From assembly GCA_021204765.1 (NCBI GenBank), contig JAJPYU010000081.1, positions 1 through 14,830 of the forward strand: a stretch of DNA of 14,830 bases. The letters run 5' to 3'. Under the pieces are notes generated by a model. It saw nothing but the letters and a program-made list of their open reading frames with translations. It was not told where the DNA came from and ran no database searches. Source of the stretch: Clostridiales bacterium (GTDB taxonomy: Bacteria > Bacillota > Clostridia > Lachnospirales > Lachnospiraceae). Positions 7,916-14,830 of the stretch are shown here, piece by piece. Position 1 is the stretch's first letter; each line of letters begins with the position of its first letter. A program made the position numbers and the translations under genes.

Positions 7916-7944
7916 ATTATATCACAGCCGGACTGCGTATGCAA
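7916..7944 (-). promoter_or_regulatory. Promoter of the tRNA-Leu operon
   Basis: On the minus strand TTGCAT (7939-7944), a 17-nt spacer and a consensus TATAAT (7916-7921) preceded by TG form an extended -10 promoter. The predicted start, about 7908, lies some 55 nt before tRNA-Leu(CAG). The stop codon of the DUF4062-like remnant is the TGA immediately before the -10 box. Confidence 0.85.
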
Positions 7945-8482
7945 GGGAAAAATAAATTTTTCCGGACTGCATTTCAGAGACAAAATCTTCCAGCGCAGAA
8001 ACACTGTTATTATAACAATGTTTCGTATCTGTGTCTTTGTATATTGGCTTATACTCCATCCGCAGGAAATGCTCCGAATCATTTTTGCAGCGTTCTACGG
8101 AGTGGTCTTTAATGTATGTTTTGAGATCAGAGAGTTTTTCCCGGGATTTTTTATCTTTCTCCTTATAAACATCCGGAATATTTTCACCATCCGTATTGCG
8201 AAGGCAAAATAAGACCTTCCCGCCATGTTTTTCACAAAAAGCACCATACCTGATCTCAAGCTCTGTAATACTGATATCGGAATCATTTCCCAGCAGCTCA
8301 TCAGCCTCACGGATTGCCTCATCATCATTTTCAACGGAAGTCCTGATCTGCCTGATAAGAGCGTTCCGGATAACATCTGCGCCGGGACGATAACCATACC
8401 TGTCTCCCAGCAGCAATATCATATACGTCTCCCTTCTGTCTTTGCTTCTCCGTCTTCCTCTCAAGTCACATCCATTTCTCAA
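7922..8482 (-). pseudogene. Truncated DUF4062-like protein remnant
   Basis: An open frame of up to 186 codons whose middle resembles the DUF4062 domain, found at the N-terminus of large STAND/NACHT-type and other conflict-system proteins. The tell-tale strings are LLLGDRYG (23-30) and SITELEIRYG (71-80), then a hydrophobic strand KVLFCLRN (89-96) and a lysine-rich helix with KLSDLKTYIK. The domain's start (usually an FISSTF-type strand) is missing. The only upstream start is a TTG right after an in-frame stop, with no clear ribosome binding site. A short fragment in another frame (8465-8512, ending IEKWM) suggests a frameshift. The last residues (about 178-186) are encoded by the tRNA promoter. 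Large effector domains are absent. I infer a decayed fragment; a short live protein is less likely. The stretch 8483-8630 beyond it is AT-rich and shows no gene. Confidence 0.55.
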
Positions 8483-8632
8483 TCATATCAATAAGTTCCT
8501 GCTTTATTTCGTACCTTCCTTATTTTTTCGGTTGCGGCCATCTACCCCGCAGTATGTTGTCCGTGCCCTATATTTTTATTTTAACAGACAAAAACTTCAC
8601 CTTTAAGGGGGGAAATTTTCTCCGGACACAGT

Positions 8633-8670
8633 AAAAGCCCCGCAAACAGTATTCACTGTTTGCGGGGCTT
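8633..8670 (-). terminator. Strong intrinsic terminator after the Rpn-like gene
   Basis: A perfect 16-bp stem with a 4-nt ATTC loop (8635-8650 with 8655-8670) has a core containing CCCCGCAAACAGT. On the minus strand it ends in TTTT. It lies about 92 nt beyond the stop of the gene at 8762-9691 and would insulate the tRNA operon from it. Confidence 0.85.
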
Positions 8671-8761
8671 CTCTGATTTCTACTGCAGGCATCACCCTGA
8701 CATTACCGGCGGCAGCGTGTATCAATGTCCTCAGCGGGCTTCTTGTTGCATTTCTACATTC

Positions 8762-9691
8762 CTATACTTCAGGATTTCCCCAGTATTTTATTACCTCTTT
8801 CATGGCTGAAGCATGACTAATCGTATACGTAGACATCACCTCACTAACGCATTCTTCTATGTCAGCCCCATATCTCCTGGACATCCTTACAACTGCCTGT
8901 ATGCCCAACGCACGCTCATCTTCCCTGATGACTTTCGTCGGATATGATATGCTCTGTCCTCCCATAATCTCATCCATCCTTTCTACGACCTTGTCTTCAT
9001 TCCTCGCAAGGCTCTCTACCACTTTCTGTGTAAACTCCACTATGCTCCGCACTGCGTCAGCCGAAATCTTCCCAGACTCACGATCCCTGTCCATCCTCGA
9101 AAATATATTTTCAAAATGACCGACCAACGCTTCCAGCTTCTCAGGATTCTTCTGGCAATCTTCCAGCCCCTTCTCAAAGAGAAATATCTGGAATGGTATC
9201 AAAAAATATAATCCCTCCCTGAAAATATCCTCCACAGATATATCCGCCAGCTTCACCACCGGCATATAATAGAAAGCTCTAACGTCTTCCCCTCCAGGCA
9301 AGATAATCATCACCTTCATCCTGTCTGGTGTGCTCACGGTGCTCCTCAAGTACAACACAGCCGACTCTGGAATCTGCATTGTAAATTCATGCTTCCCGGC
9401 ATCCTTCGTGCCAGTCTTAAATGCAGCCCGAATGTCATACTGTACCATCCTGACCACCATGTCACCATCCCTTTCAGACTGGCACTCAAGGTGGTATGGG
9501 ACACCCCGAATACGCATGAATGAATCCATGGTGCATTTCTTCCCATTGGGATCATCAGGTGAGGCATGCTCATCGGTGTTCAGCAGGACAATCTCCTCAT
9601 CCTTGCTGTAATCAGTACCAAAAATATGATTGATCAATGGTACTGTCAGCTCCGGATGGTCCTCGCTTCCATACTTCTTCGGCTTTGCCAT
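8762..9691 (-). CDS. Rpn/transposase-like PD-(D/E)XK family protein
   Basis: A 309-residue protein resembling the Rpn family of recombination-promoting nucleases, often annotated as PD-(D/E)XK family transposases and abundant in Lachnospiraceae. The nuclease-like core is near the N-terminus: D56 in TMDSFMRIRG, then E69-x-Q71 in PYHLECQSERDG, followed by a conserved RMVQYDIRAA helix. The usual lysine is replaced by glutamine, as in many Rpn-like members. The rest is helical (FEKGLEDCQKNPEKLEALVGHF and a C-terminal helical tail). There are no terminal inverted repeats and no partner transposase, so mobility is not shown; it may act as a nuclease in phage defence or recombination. The start has a weak GAGGA about 12 nt upstream. 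It is monocistronic, with a promoter at 9814-9842 and a terminator at 8633-8670. Confidence 0.8.
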   Translation of the reverse strand: MAKPKKYGSEDHPELTVPLINHIFGTDYSKDEEIVLLNTDEHASPDDPNGKKCTMDSFMRIRGVPYHLECQSERDGDMVVRMVQYDIRAAFKTGTKDAGKHEFTMQIPESAVLYLRSTVSTPDRMKVMIILPGGEDVRAFYYMPVVKLADISVEDIFREGLYFLIPFQIFLFEKGLEDCQKNPEKLEALVGHFENIFSRMDRDRESGKISADAVRSIVEFTQKVVESLARNEDKVVERMDEIMGGQSISYPTKVIREDERALGIQAVVRMSRRYGADIEECVSEVMSTYTISHASAMKEVIKYWGNPEV

Positions 9692-9813
9692 CGATAACTA
9701 ATCCTCGCTTTCTTGAATATTTGCGGATCGCATGCGGATTACCCAACCGTATCCCCAAAAAATAAAAAAAGAAAATCCTGGTTCAATTATCTCTCTCAAA
9801 ACCGCTGTAAATT

Positions 9814-9842
9814 ATAATACAACCGACCTCCTCGATTTGCAA
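9814..9842 (-). promoter_or_regulatory. Candidate promoter of the Rpn-like gene
   Basis: On the minus strand TTGCAA (9837-9842), a 17-nt spacer and TATTAT (9814-9819) match sigma-70 boxes at four and five of six positions. A TATAAT at 9811-9816 overlaps the -10. The expected transcript has a leader of about 115 nt before the ATG at 9691. Confidence 0.5.
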
Positions 9843-9997
9843 TATAAGGAGCCGAAATTTTCCGGCTGTCACGCATCTCCAAAAAATCTATGGTAAAAAT
9901 AACGAAAGTTGCAGCCGCCCACCCCATGCGGCCTGTGGCATCTATTATAGTGAAAATTACGGAAAATACAGACAATCTACGTTAAAAATTTCTACAC

Positions 9998-10036
9998 CCG
10001 AAAAATCAGAATGCCCTAATCGGGCTCCACTGATTT
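9998..10036 (-). terminator. Terminator-like hairpin in the intergenic stretch
   Basis: AAATCAG (10003-10009) pairs with CTGATTT (10030-10036), and GCCC (10013-10016) with GGGC (10022-10025). On the minus strand the stem ends in a run of five T. It lies about 215 nt past the AAA/PD-(D/E)XK stop and could end that transcript or a short independent RNA. Confidence 0.55.
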
Positions 10037-10249
10037 CTGCAGTACCCCTCTGAAAGCCCCTGAAATCAAGGCCTCCGAGGGTCATTTCCCTTTTTCCGTC
10101 AGAATCTGCTCACCTTACAAGTACCCTCAAAATATTCTATTGTCAAGGTACATATTTTCTTTCATGTGGTCATGCAAATCGGCTGTCACACCTCCTCGCC
10201 CACACAAGGATATTATACCCCACCACACCCGGAAACAAAATTCCCTTTT

Positions 10250-11836
10250 TCAGAAAGCTGTCCGATATTTTTCGATCACGCAGGCATGCCTTTTGTTCTC
10301 CCTGTCATAACTGACACCAACAAGCAAGATCTCGCCCTTGTAATCCGACAGCGCACCAGCGTAGCGTTTCTCCTTTATCTGGTTTATGGCGGTATCCGCC
10401 GACTGGTCGTATTTCAACTCGACGACCAATGCGGGCTTGTCCGTGTCCCTGCGAGGCAAAAACACCATGTCTGCAAAGCCCTTTCCGGCGGGGAACTCCT
10501 GGATGACCTTGTAGTAATTTCTCGCCGTGTAGTAGGCGAGGTGGATCGCACAGGCAAGGCAGTTCTCATCATTATATTTCATAATGGAGGAATAGGTCTC
10601 GTGGGAGATGTCCAGAGCCTCGGCAACCGCGTCCGCATCCCCGGCGACGGTGGCCTCGATCAATCGCTCGGAATCCTCCAACGACCTCGTGACCTCTGAC
10701 CATCCCGCACCCCTTACGGCACGTATAAACTCCCTCGATATCTCAAGATTTGGGATGCGCGCCTTTTCGGTCCTCGAGTCATAGGACAGATAGCCCAGGT
10801 GGATCAGCAGCGTCAGCACATCATTCCTGTCGCGAAAAGTGGTGAAATCGTTTGCAAAGGAAGTGACGTCGACGAAGACACTCATACCGCCGAGCATCTC
10901 CACGACCGCATCCTTTAAGCCGTCAAAATTCATGCTGATATATATTTTAAGAGACTCGTATGTCTCAGTCCTCGTCCAGTAGCTGCCGAGTTCCTCTGAT
11001 TCTACCGCCTGCATGACGGAGTTCGGATTGTACACATGGGACACCCGGCTGAACGAATAGCCATCGTACCATTTTTCCAGATCCTCAAAATCCAGAGCGG
11101 ACTCCTCACAGAGAGAACGCACCTCGTCCTCTGTAAAGCCTACATATTTTGCCAGCTCGATCGGCCTGTCAAAAGTGTACTCCCGAAAGTCCGTCAAAGC
11201 GGACTGCGTTCCGTATTTTTTTATGGGGAGAATGCCGGTCATGTAAGCCCCTGCGATGGACGCGTCCGTGGCCGGGCCGCTCTTGAAGAGTCCCCTGAGG
11301 AGCTGCACGTATTCTTTCTGAACCGCATCATCGTCTTTTGCCTCTCGGAAAAGCGCATCCCACTCATCAATGATGAAAAAGAATTGGTTTCCATATTTTT
11401 TGTTTACGGTGATGAGCGCAGCCATAAGCTCCGCCGTGTCCTCCGGGATGGTATCCGGGTATGCCTCCTTCAGCTCCGCAATCACTTCTTTTTCAATCCT
11501 CGGCACCACCTTTTTTGCTTCCCTTGTCAGCGATATAAACATCGTGATATCTATGTAGATCACGTCAAACTTGTTCATATATGTCTCAAAGGAATCAAGC
11601 CTGGAGATCTCAAGCCCCTCAAACAGATCGTGCGAATCATAACCCCTGCTGTAATAGGCGCAGAGCATCTTTGCCGCGAACGACTTCCCGAAACGGCGCG
11701 GGCGGGAAAAGCAAGTCATCCGATTAGAAGAACCAATCGTGCTGTTGACAAAATCAACAAGTCCTGTCTTATCGACATATGTTTTCTTCAGTATGCTCTC
11801 AAAGGAATTGGTTCCAGGATTCACAAGCATTCCCAT
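10250..11836 (-). CDS. AAA-ATPase-like protein with C-terminal PD-(D/E)XK domain
   Basis: A 528-residue protein of the AAA-ATPase_like/DUF1703 type. The N-terminal half is a P-loop ATPase: family opening NSFESILKKTYVDKTGL (10-26), a modified Walker A RPRRFGKSF (45-53, without the classic GxxxxGK), and Walker B QFFFIIDEWDALF (151-163). A middle helical region follows. The C-terminus is a PD-(D/E)XK nuclease-like fold with G-x-A-D456-M, E473-x-K475 in ALVVELKY, and Q486 in INQIKEKRY. All expected nuclease residues are present, so it may cut nucleic acid in an ATP-dependent way; substrates of this family are unknown to me. The first ATG (11836) has GGAGG 7 nt upstream, inside the RyR gene, which it overlaps by 16 bp in another frame. 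This implies translational coupling. Confidence 0.85.
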   Translation of the reverse strand: MGMLVNPGTNSFESILKKTYVDKTGLVDFVNSTIGSSNRMTCFSRPRRFGKSFAAKMLCAYYSRGYDSHDLFEGLEISRLDSFETYMNKFDVIYIDITMFISLTREAKKVVPRIEKEVIAELKEAYPDTIPEDTAELMAALITVNKKYGNQFFFIIDEWDALFREAKDDDAVQKEYVQLLRGLFKSGPATDASIAGAYMTGILPIKKYGTQSALTDFREYTFDRPIELAKYVGFTEDEVRSLCEESALDFEDLEKWYDGYSFSRVSHVYNPNSVMQAVESEELGSYWTRTETYESLKIYISMNFDGLKDAVVEMLGGMSVFVDVTSFANDFTTFRDRNDVLTLLIHLGYLSYDSRTEKARIPNLEISREFIRAVRGAGWSEVTRSLEDSERLIEATVAGDADAVAEALDISHETYSSIMKYNDENCLACAIHLAYYTARNYYKVIQEFPAGKGFADMVFLPRRDTDKPALVVELKYDQSADTAINQIKEKRYAGALSDYKGEILLVGVSYDRENKRHACVIEKYRTAF

Positions 11837-12129
11837 ATCGTCACCTCCATCTTTATCACATATCCCAACTCAACAACAGCCCTCAACACCGCCATGGCTG
11901 TATTCCTGTCGTAGTCTTTCTCACTCTCAGGCAACTCCTCGTAAGGCACCAGGCGGGAATCCGTCTTTTTCTCCTGATCTCTGGTCTCACCGTAAATCCA
12001 GCCCTCAGCCATCCTGCCAATAGACCAGGCACTATGTACACTCTCCGCTATCTGCTCAATGTGATCCAGAAGCTCTTCAGGAATAAACGCATCTCTTTTA
12101 CCCAACTCTATATCCTCAGTTTTTCTCAC
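11821..12129 (-). CDS. Small RyR-domain protein
   Basis: A 102-residue protein that is essentially one RyR (ryanodine-receptor repeat) domain, about residues 14-92. The signature is clear: IEQIAESVHSAW (24-35), R39, GWIYG (43-47), LVPYEELPESEKDYDR (60-75) and a final helix VLRAVVELGYVI. In eukaryotes these domains occur in ryanodine receptors; bacterial versions are thought to bind small ligands, possibly nucleotide-like, and their roles are mostly unknown. There is no signal peptide or membrane segment. The start is a GTG with AGGAGG about 10 nt upstream; a TTG at codon 9 is a weaker alternative. Its end overlaps the AAA/PD-(D/E)XK gene by 16 bp, and the 11-residue tail past the domain contains that gene's ribosome binding site. 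A dispersed repeat lies just upstream. Confidence 0.85.
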   Translation of the reverse strand: MRKTEDIELGKRDAFIPEELLDHIEQIAESVHSAWSIGRMAEGWIYGETRDQEKKTDSRLVPYEELPESEKDYDRNTAMAVLRAVVELGYVIKMEVTIWECL

Positions 12130-12169
12130 CTTTCACATTCCTCCTGCCGCTTCACTTGGCACCCATGCG

Positions 12170-12235
12170 TTGGCACAACATGCTCATTCTTCCCACACCA
12201 GCAGCAAAGTGCCTGGTGCGGGAGTGAAAAATAAC
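12170..12235 (+). repeat. Dispersed structured repeat, copy B
   Basis: The second copy of the repeat at 45-110, in the same orientation. The hairpin stem is CACCAG (12196-12201) with CTGGTG (12213-12218); the second base pair is A-T here and G-C in copy A. It lies between the hflX stop and the RyR start, so both copies sit just downstream of a minus-strand housekeeping gene. Open frames across it are by-products of the repeat. Confidence 0.7.
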
Positions 12236-12288
12236 AACACTTCTCCGCCGATGCGTGAAGAAAAAGTGAACCATCCCCAAATTCCCTG

Positions 12289-13524
12289 TCATAATGTCCC
12301 TGCCGCTTCTGCCGGTACCCAGGCTTCGACATATATCCCATCCTCTCTGTACTCCTCCGTCAGCAGCTCCCCATACTTGCGGATACGCTGTATATCCCCG
12401 GCCTTATCGTAGGGGTAGGTCTTCTGTATGAATACTTTCCCGGCCCGGAGCATCTCGGAGAGGATCTCCTTAAATTCATCCAGCCCCATGCCGGTCTTTG
12501 CGGAGATCCGCAGCACCTTATCCGCGCGGAAATCAGAAAAGACCTCGTCCCCGGTCAGCTTGTCACATTTATTAAAGAGGGTGATGGTGGGCTTGTCCGC
12601 GGCACCCAGCTCCTCCAATGTCTGATAAACCACCTGCATCTGGACATCCCAGAGAGGATTCGAGGCATCAGCCACATTTATGATGATATCAGCGTACTTT
12701 GCCTCTTCCAGTGTACTCTTAAAGGCGTTGACCAGCTGATGGGGGAGCTTCCTGATAAATCCCACGGTGTCGGTTAAGAGCACCTGCTGGTCTCCGGGCA
12801 GCATGAGCATACGGGTAGTCGGGTCGAGAGTCGCGAAGAGCTTATCCTCCTCCAGCACCCCGGCGTCAGTCAGGGTATTAAGGAGAGTTGACTTCCCAGA
12901 GTTCGTATATCCCACTATGGCCGCCACTTTCGTGTGAGTCTTGGCCCGACGGCTGCGGGTGATATCCCGATGCCTCTCCACGTCTTTCAACTCCTCATTT
13001 AAATGGGCCACCCTGTCCCTGATCACACGGCGGTCGATCTCCAGCTTCTTCTCGCCGGGTCCCCTGGTGCCTATACCTCCGCCCAGGCGGGACATGGATG
13101 AGCCAAAGCCTGTCAGGCGGGTCAGGCTGTATTTGAGCTGGGCTAACTCCACCTGCAGCTTGCCCTCAGCAGTGGCCGCCCTGGCCGCGAATATATCCAG
13201 TATCAGCAGTGTCCTGTCCATGACCTTGGTGTCAAGCGCATCAGTCAGGTTTTTCATCTGAGAGGGTTTAAGCTCGTCATCGCAGATGATCCCCGTGGCC
13301 TCAGTCTCCCATATCAGATCCTTTATCTCTTCCACCTTTCCGCTTCCCACATAGGTGGCGGGGTTTGGCCGGGGCAGATTCTGCACCAGGGTGCCCACCA
13401 CTTCCGCACCGGCAGTATTCGCCAGGTCTGCCAGCTCCGCCAGGGAGGCGTCGGTGTCGTCACCGTCCCGCTCGCTTACGGCTACCAGTATTACTTTTTC
13501 TTCGACTTCCTTATTTTCTATCAT
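12289..13524 (-). CDS. hflX: Ribosome-associated GTPase HflX
   Basis: A 411-residue GTPase that binds the 50S ribosomal subunit and, in studied bacteria, splits stalled or heat-damaged 70S ribosomes. The N-terminal HflX domain includes RPNPATYVGSGKVEEIK (52-68) and a glycine-rich linker with GGGIGTRGPGEKKLE (148-162). The G domain has G1 GYTNSGKS (205-212), the G2-region TLDPTTR (232-238), G3 DTVG (252-255) and G4 NKCD (318-321), with SAKTG (341-345) as G5. The length and all motifs are normal. The ATG at 13524 has GAGGTG close upstream. It follows the TPR lipoprotein after about 75 nt without a terminator, so they may share a transcript. Confidence 0.95.
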   Translation of the reverse strand: MIENKEVEEKVILVAVSERDGDDTDASLAELADLANTAGAEVVGTLVQNLPRPNPATYVGSGKVEEIKDLIWETEATGIICDDELKPSQMKNLTDALDTKVMDRTLLILDIFAARAATAEGKLQVELAQLKYSLTRLTGFGSSMSRLGGGIGTRGPGEKKLEIDRRVIRDRVAHLNEELKDVERHRDITRSRRAKTHTKVAAIVGYTNSGKSTLLNTLTDAGVLEEDKLFATLDPTTRMLMLPGDQQVLLTDTVGFIRKLPHQLVNAFKSTLEEAKYADIIINVADASNPLWDVQMQVVYQTLEELGAADKPTITLFNKCDKLTGDEVFSDFRADKVLRISAKTGMGLDEFKEILSEMLRAGKVFIQKTYPYDKAGDIQRIRKYGELLTEEYREDGIYVEAWVPAEAAGTL

Positions 13525-13599
13525 AAATCACCTCATCAGTGCTGCCATTCTGCATACTTCTCATAAACAGCCGGCATGCGACATGTCCTCATTTTCCTG

Positions 13600-14730
13600 T
13601 TATTCTGCTTCACCATCCTCTGTGCTGTCTTCTGTTGTGTCGCCGCTGTCTTCCGTGCCGGAGCCCGCATCCTCGGAATCCTCAGCCGCATCCTCCGCAC
13701 TCTCATCCCCGGCATCATCAGTATCTTCCGAGTCATCCCCGGCATCGTAAGTCTCCTCCGCGGATGCAACTCTGGTCTCCAGGAATTCATACTCCCTCTC
13801 CACATCGGCGTCCGAATATTTTTTCAGGAATTCCGTGGCCGTATCATAGGCATCCTGGAAATCCCCCATATACTCGTAGGCCGCTATCATATCTTTCAAC
13901 AGGTCAGCCGAGGCGTCATCCCCCATTATTTTCACGGCAGAAGCAAAATAATTGAGGGCTTTCTCATAATCCCCATCTTCCATTGCCACCTCTCCCATCC
14001 TTATCAGGGCATCGGAGTCATCCGGGCAGTTCTCTATATAGGTCTCAAAGGCCTGGAGGGCTGACTGGTCATTCCCCTCGTCATAGTAAATATTTCCCAG
14101 AAGGAGCAGAGCCTCATAATATTCATCTGCCACAGCGGAGATCAGTTCCGTCTTGGCATTGCCCATATCACCGGAGAGATAGTAGGCCTCGCCCAGATAA
14201 TAATAGTCCGCGCCCTCCTTTGGCGTCATGGCCAGCACCACATCCAGATACGCCTGACCCTCGTCACCCAGACCGGCGTCATTCATATTATTGTAAATAT
14301 TGATGCACATCTGGGCATCATCCGGGTTCAGCTCCAGGGCCGCCTCATAATCCGCCAGAGCCTCGTCCTCCTTATCGCAAGCCAGATAGACGCTGCCCCG
14401 CAGATAATAAGCCTCCCAGTTCTCATCATCGAAATCGATGAGGGCGGAAAAGACGTCTATGGCTCCGTCCGTATCTCCCGACTTGTAGAGCGCCATGCCC
14501 TTGTAGTAGCTGATATCTATCTCCTCAGCCCGGACTGTGCCCACGGAGGTGTCCAGAGCGGCCTGGAAGCTCTCAACAGCCCCGGCGTAGTCTCCCTCCT
14601 CCATCTGGGCTATGCCCTGCTCCTTGTACTCCTGCCTGGTCTCCTGCGCCTCAGAAGTACAGCCAGTCAGCACACAGGTACCGGCCACAGCCGCCGCCAG
14701 CATGAAAATAATGATCCTTTTTTTTATCAT
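13600..14730 (-). CDS. TPR-repeat lipoprotein with acidic C-terminal tail
   Basis: A 376-residue secreted lipoprotein. It has a basic N-terminus (MIKKR), a hydrophobic core and the lipobox LTGC with the lipidated C24. Residues about 30-320 are tetratricopeptide repeats recognisable by spaced G-x-Y/A patterns such as MEEGDYAGAVESFQAALD, AYYLRGSVYLACDKEDEALADYEAALELNP and ALIRMGEVAMEDGDYEKALNYFASAV. They form a helical protein-binding scaffold on the outer face of the membrane. Residues 325-376 are a low-complexity tail with 26 Asp/Glu in 52 positions and no Lys or Arg. I chose the ATG at 14730, with GGAGG 9 nt upstream, over a TTG six codons earlier that lies upstream of that site. The binding partner is unknown. 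It lies just upstream of hflX. Confidence 0.88.
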   Translation of the reverse strand: MIKKRIIIFMLAAAVAGTCVLTGCTSEAQETRQEYKEQGIAQMEEGDYAGAVESFQAALDTSVGTVRAEEIDISYYKGMALYKSGDTDGAIDVFSALIDFDDENWEAYYLRGSVYLACDKEDEALADYEAALELNPDDAQMCINIYNNMNDAGLGDEGQAYLDVVLAMTPKEGADYYYLGEAYYLSGDMGNAKTELISAVADEYYEALLLLGNIYYDEGNDQSALQAFETYIENCPDDSDALIRMGEVAMEDGDYEKALNYFASAVKIMGDDASADLLKDMIAAYEYMGDFQDAYDTATEFLKKYSDADVEREYEFLETRVASAEETYDAGDDSEDTDDAGDESAEDAAEDSEDAGSGTEDSGDTTEDSTEDGEAE

Positions 14731-14800
14731 CCGTGTTTTCCTCCGCAAACTCTGTTTGTTATCCCGCCGTCAGATCAGGGATTTATGATTATCTCATTAT

Positions 14801-14829
14801 TTGACACCGAGAATGTCAGTACATAGTAT
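14801..14829 (+). promoter_or_regulatory. Plus-strand promoter leaving the window
   Basis: A consensus -35 TTGACA (14801-14806) is followed after 17 nt by TAGTAT (14824-14829). It points away from the TPR lipoprotein, to a gene beyond the window edge. A short inverted repeat, TGACA-N7-TGTCA (14802-14818), overlaps the -35 and could be an operator. I could not place a clear promoter for the lipoprotein in the same 82-nt gap. Confidence 0.55.
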
Positions 14830-14830
14830 C

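Larger units (their letters stand above)
9692..10249. other. 558-bp intergenic stretch without a gene
   Basis: An AT-rich region between the Rpn-like gene and the AAA/PD-(D/E)XK gene. I see the promoter at 9814-9842, a weak hairpin AGCCG/CGGCT near 9850-9867, the terminator-like hairpin at 10003-10036, an isolated minus-strand TATAAT at 10212-10217, and a TTGACA at 10141-10146 with a poor -10. No open frame on either strand looks like a protein. Confidence 0.6.

Noticed and set aside
10127..10165. Twelve-codon ORF (MKENMYLDNRIF) after GAGGAGG and a TATAAT in the gap downstream of the AAA gene
   Set aside because: The spacing between GAGGAGG and the ATG is too long, no -35 goes with the TATAAT at 10212-10217, and the peptide has no recognisable character.
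10166..11914. Long plus-strand frames antisense to the AAA/PD-(D/E)XK gene
   Set aside because: They mirror the codon structure of a clear minus-strand gene and show no domain or ribosome binding site.
12126..12341. 71-codon minus-strand frame upstream of the RyR gene
   Set aside because: It overlaps the hflX end and the dispersed repeat and shows no protein-like pattern.

Overview
The window looks like a chromosomal segment of a Clostridia-type Firmicute, most likely a Lachnospiraceae-like gut anaerobe. This is inferred from the dgt-dnaG-rpoD-trmK gene order, strong AGGAGG-type ribosome binding sites, tRNA genes without an encoded CCA end, a TGS-domain nucleoside kinase, and the Rpn-like and AAA-ATPase-like/PD-(D/E)XK families common in that group. 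No 16S or other marker is present, so the assignment is tentative. Every convincing gene lies on the minus strand, so gene order below runs from high to low coordinates.

Right side (12289-14830): a TPR lipoprotein with a highly acidic tail, followed by the ribosome-associated GTPase HflX. A good sigma-70-type promoter at the extreme right edge points out of the window on the plus strand.

Middle (about 7860-12285): an accessory segment. It holds a RyR-domain protein translationally coupled to an AAA-ATPase-like/PD-(D/E)XK protein, a 558-bp stretch without a gene, an Rpn/transposase-like PD-(D/E)XK protein with a strong terminator, and the remnant of a DUF4062-type protein. The remnant's stop codon falls inside the promoter of a tRNA operon.

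tRNA operon (7467-7944): an extended -10 promoter, tRNA-Leu(CAG), a 177-bp spacer full of inverted repeats, tRNA-Leu(AAG) and an intrinsic terminator. The AAG anticodon is uncommon in bacteria and implies inosine at the wobble position.

Left side (377-7292): the core information-processing cluster dgt, dnaG, rpoD, trmK, then the TGS-domain nucleoside kinase. A terminator-like hairpin sits directly in front of the dgt ribosome binding site. Several intergenic spaces contain palindromic elements: 6175-6283, 2077-2133, and a composite region at 1-376. The composite region has a nested inverted repeat flanked by a 7-bp direct repeat at the kinase stop codon, plus one copy of a roughly 66-nt repeat whose second copy lies 12 kb away, beside the RyR gene. 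The two copies differ by a compensatory base-pair change in a conserved hairpin.

The best candidates for something undescribed are the RyR plus AAA/PD-(D/E)XK gene pair and the dispersed structured repeats. All functional statements are from reading the sequence; no database search was run.
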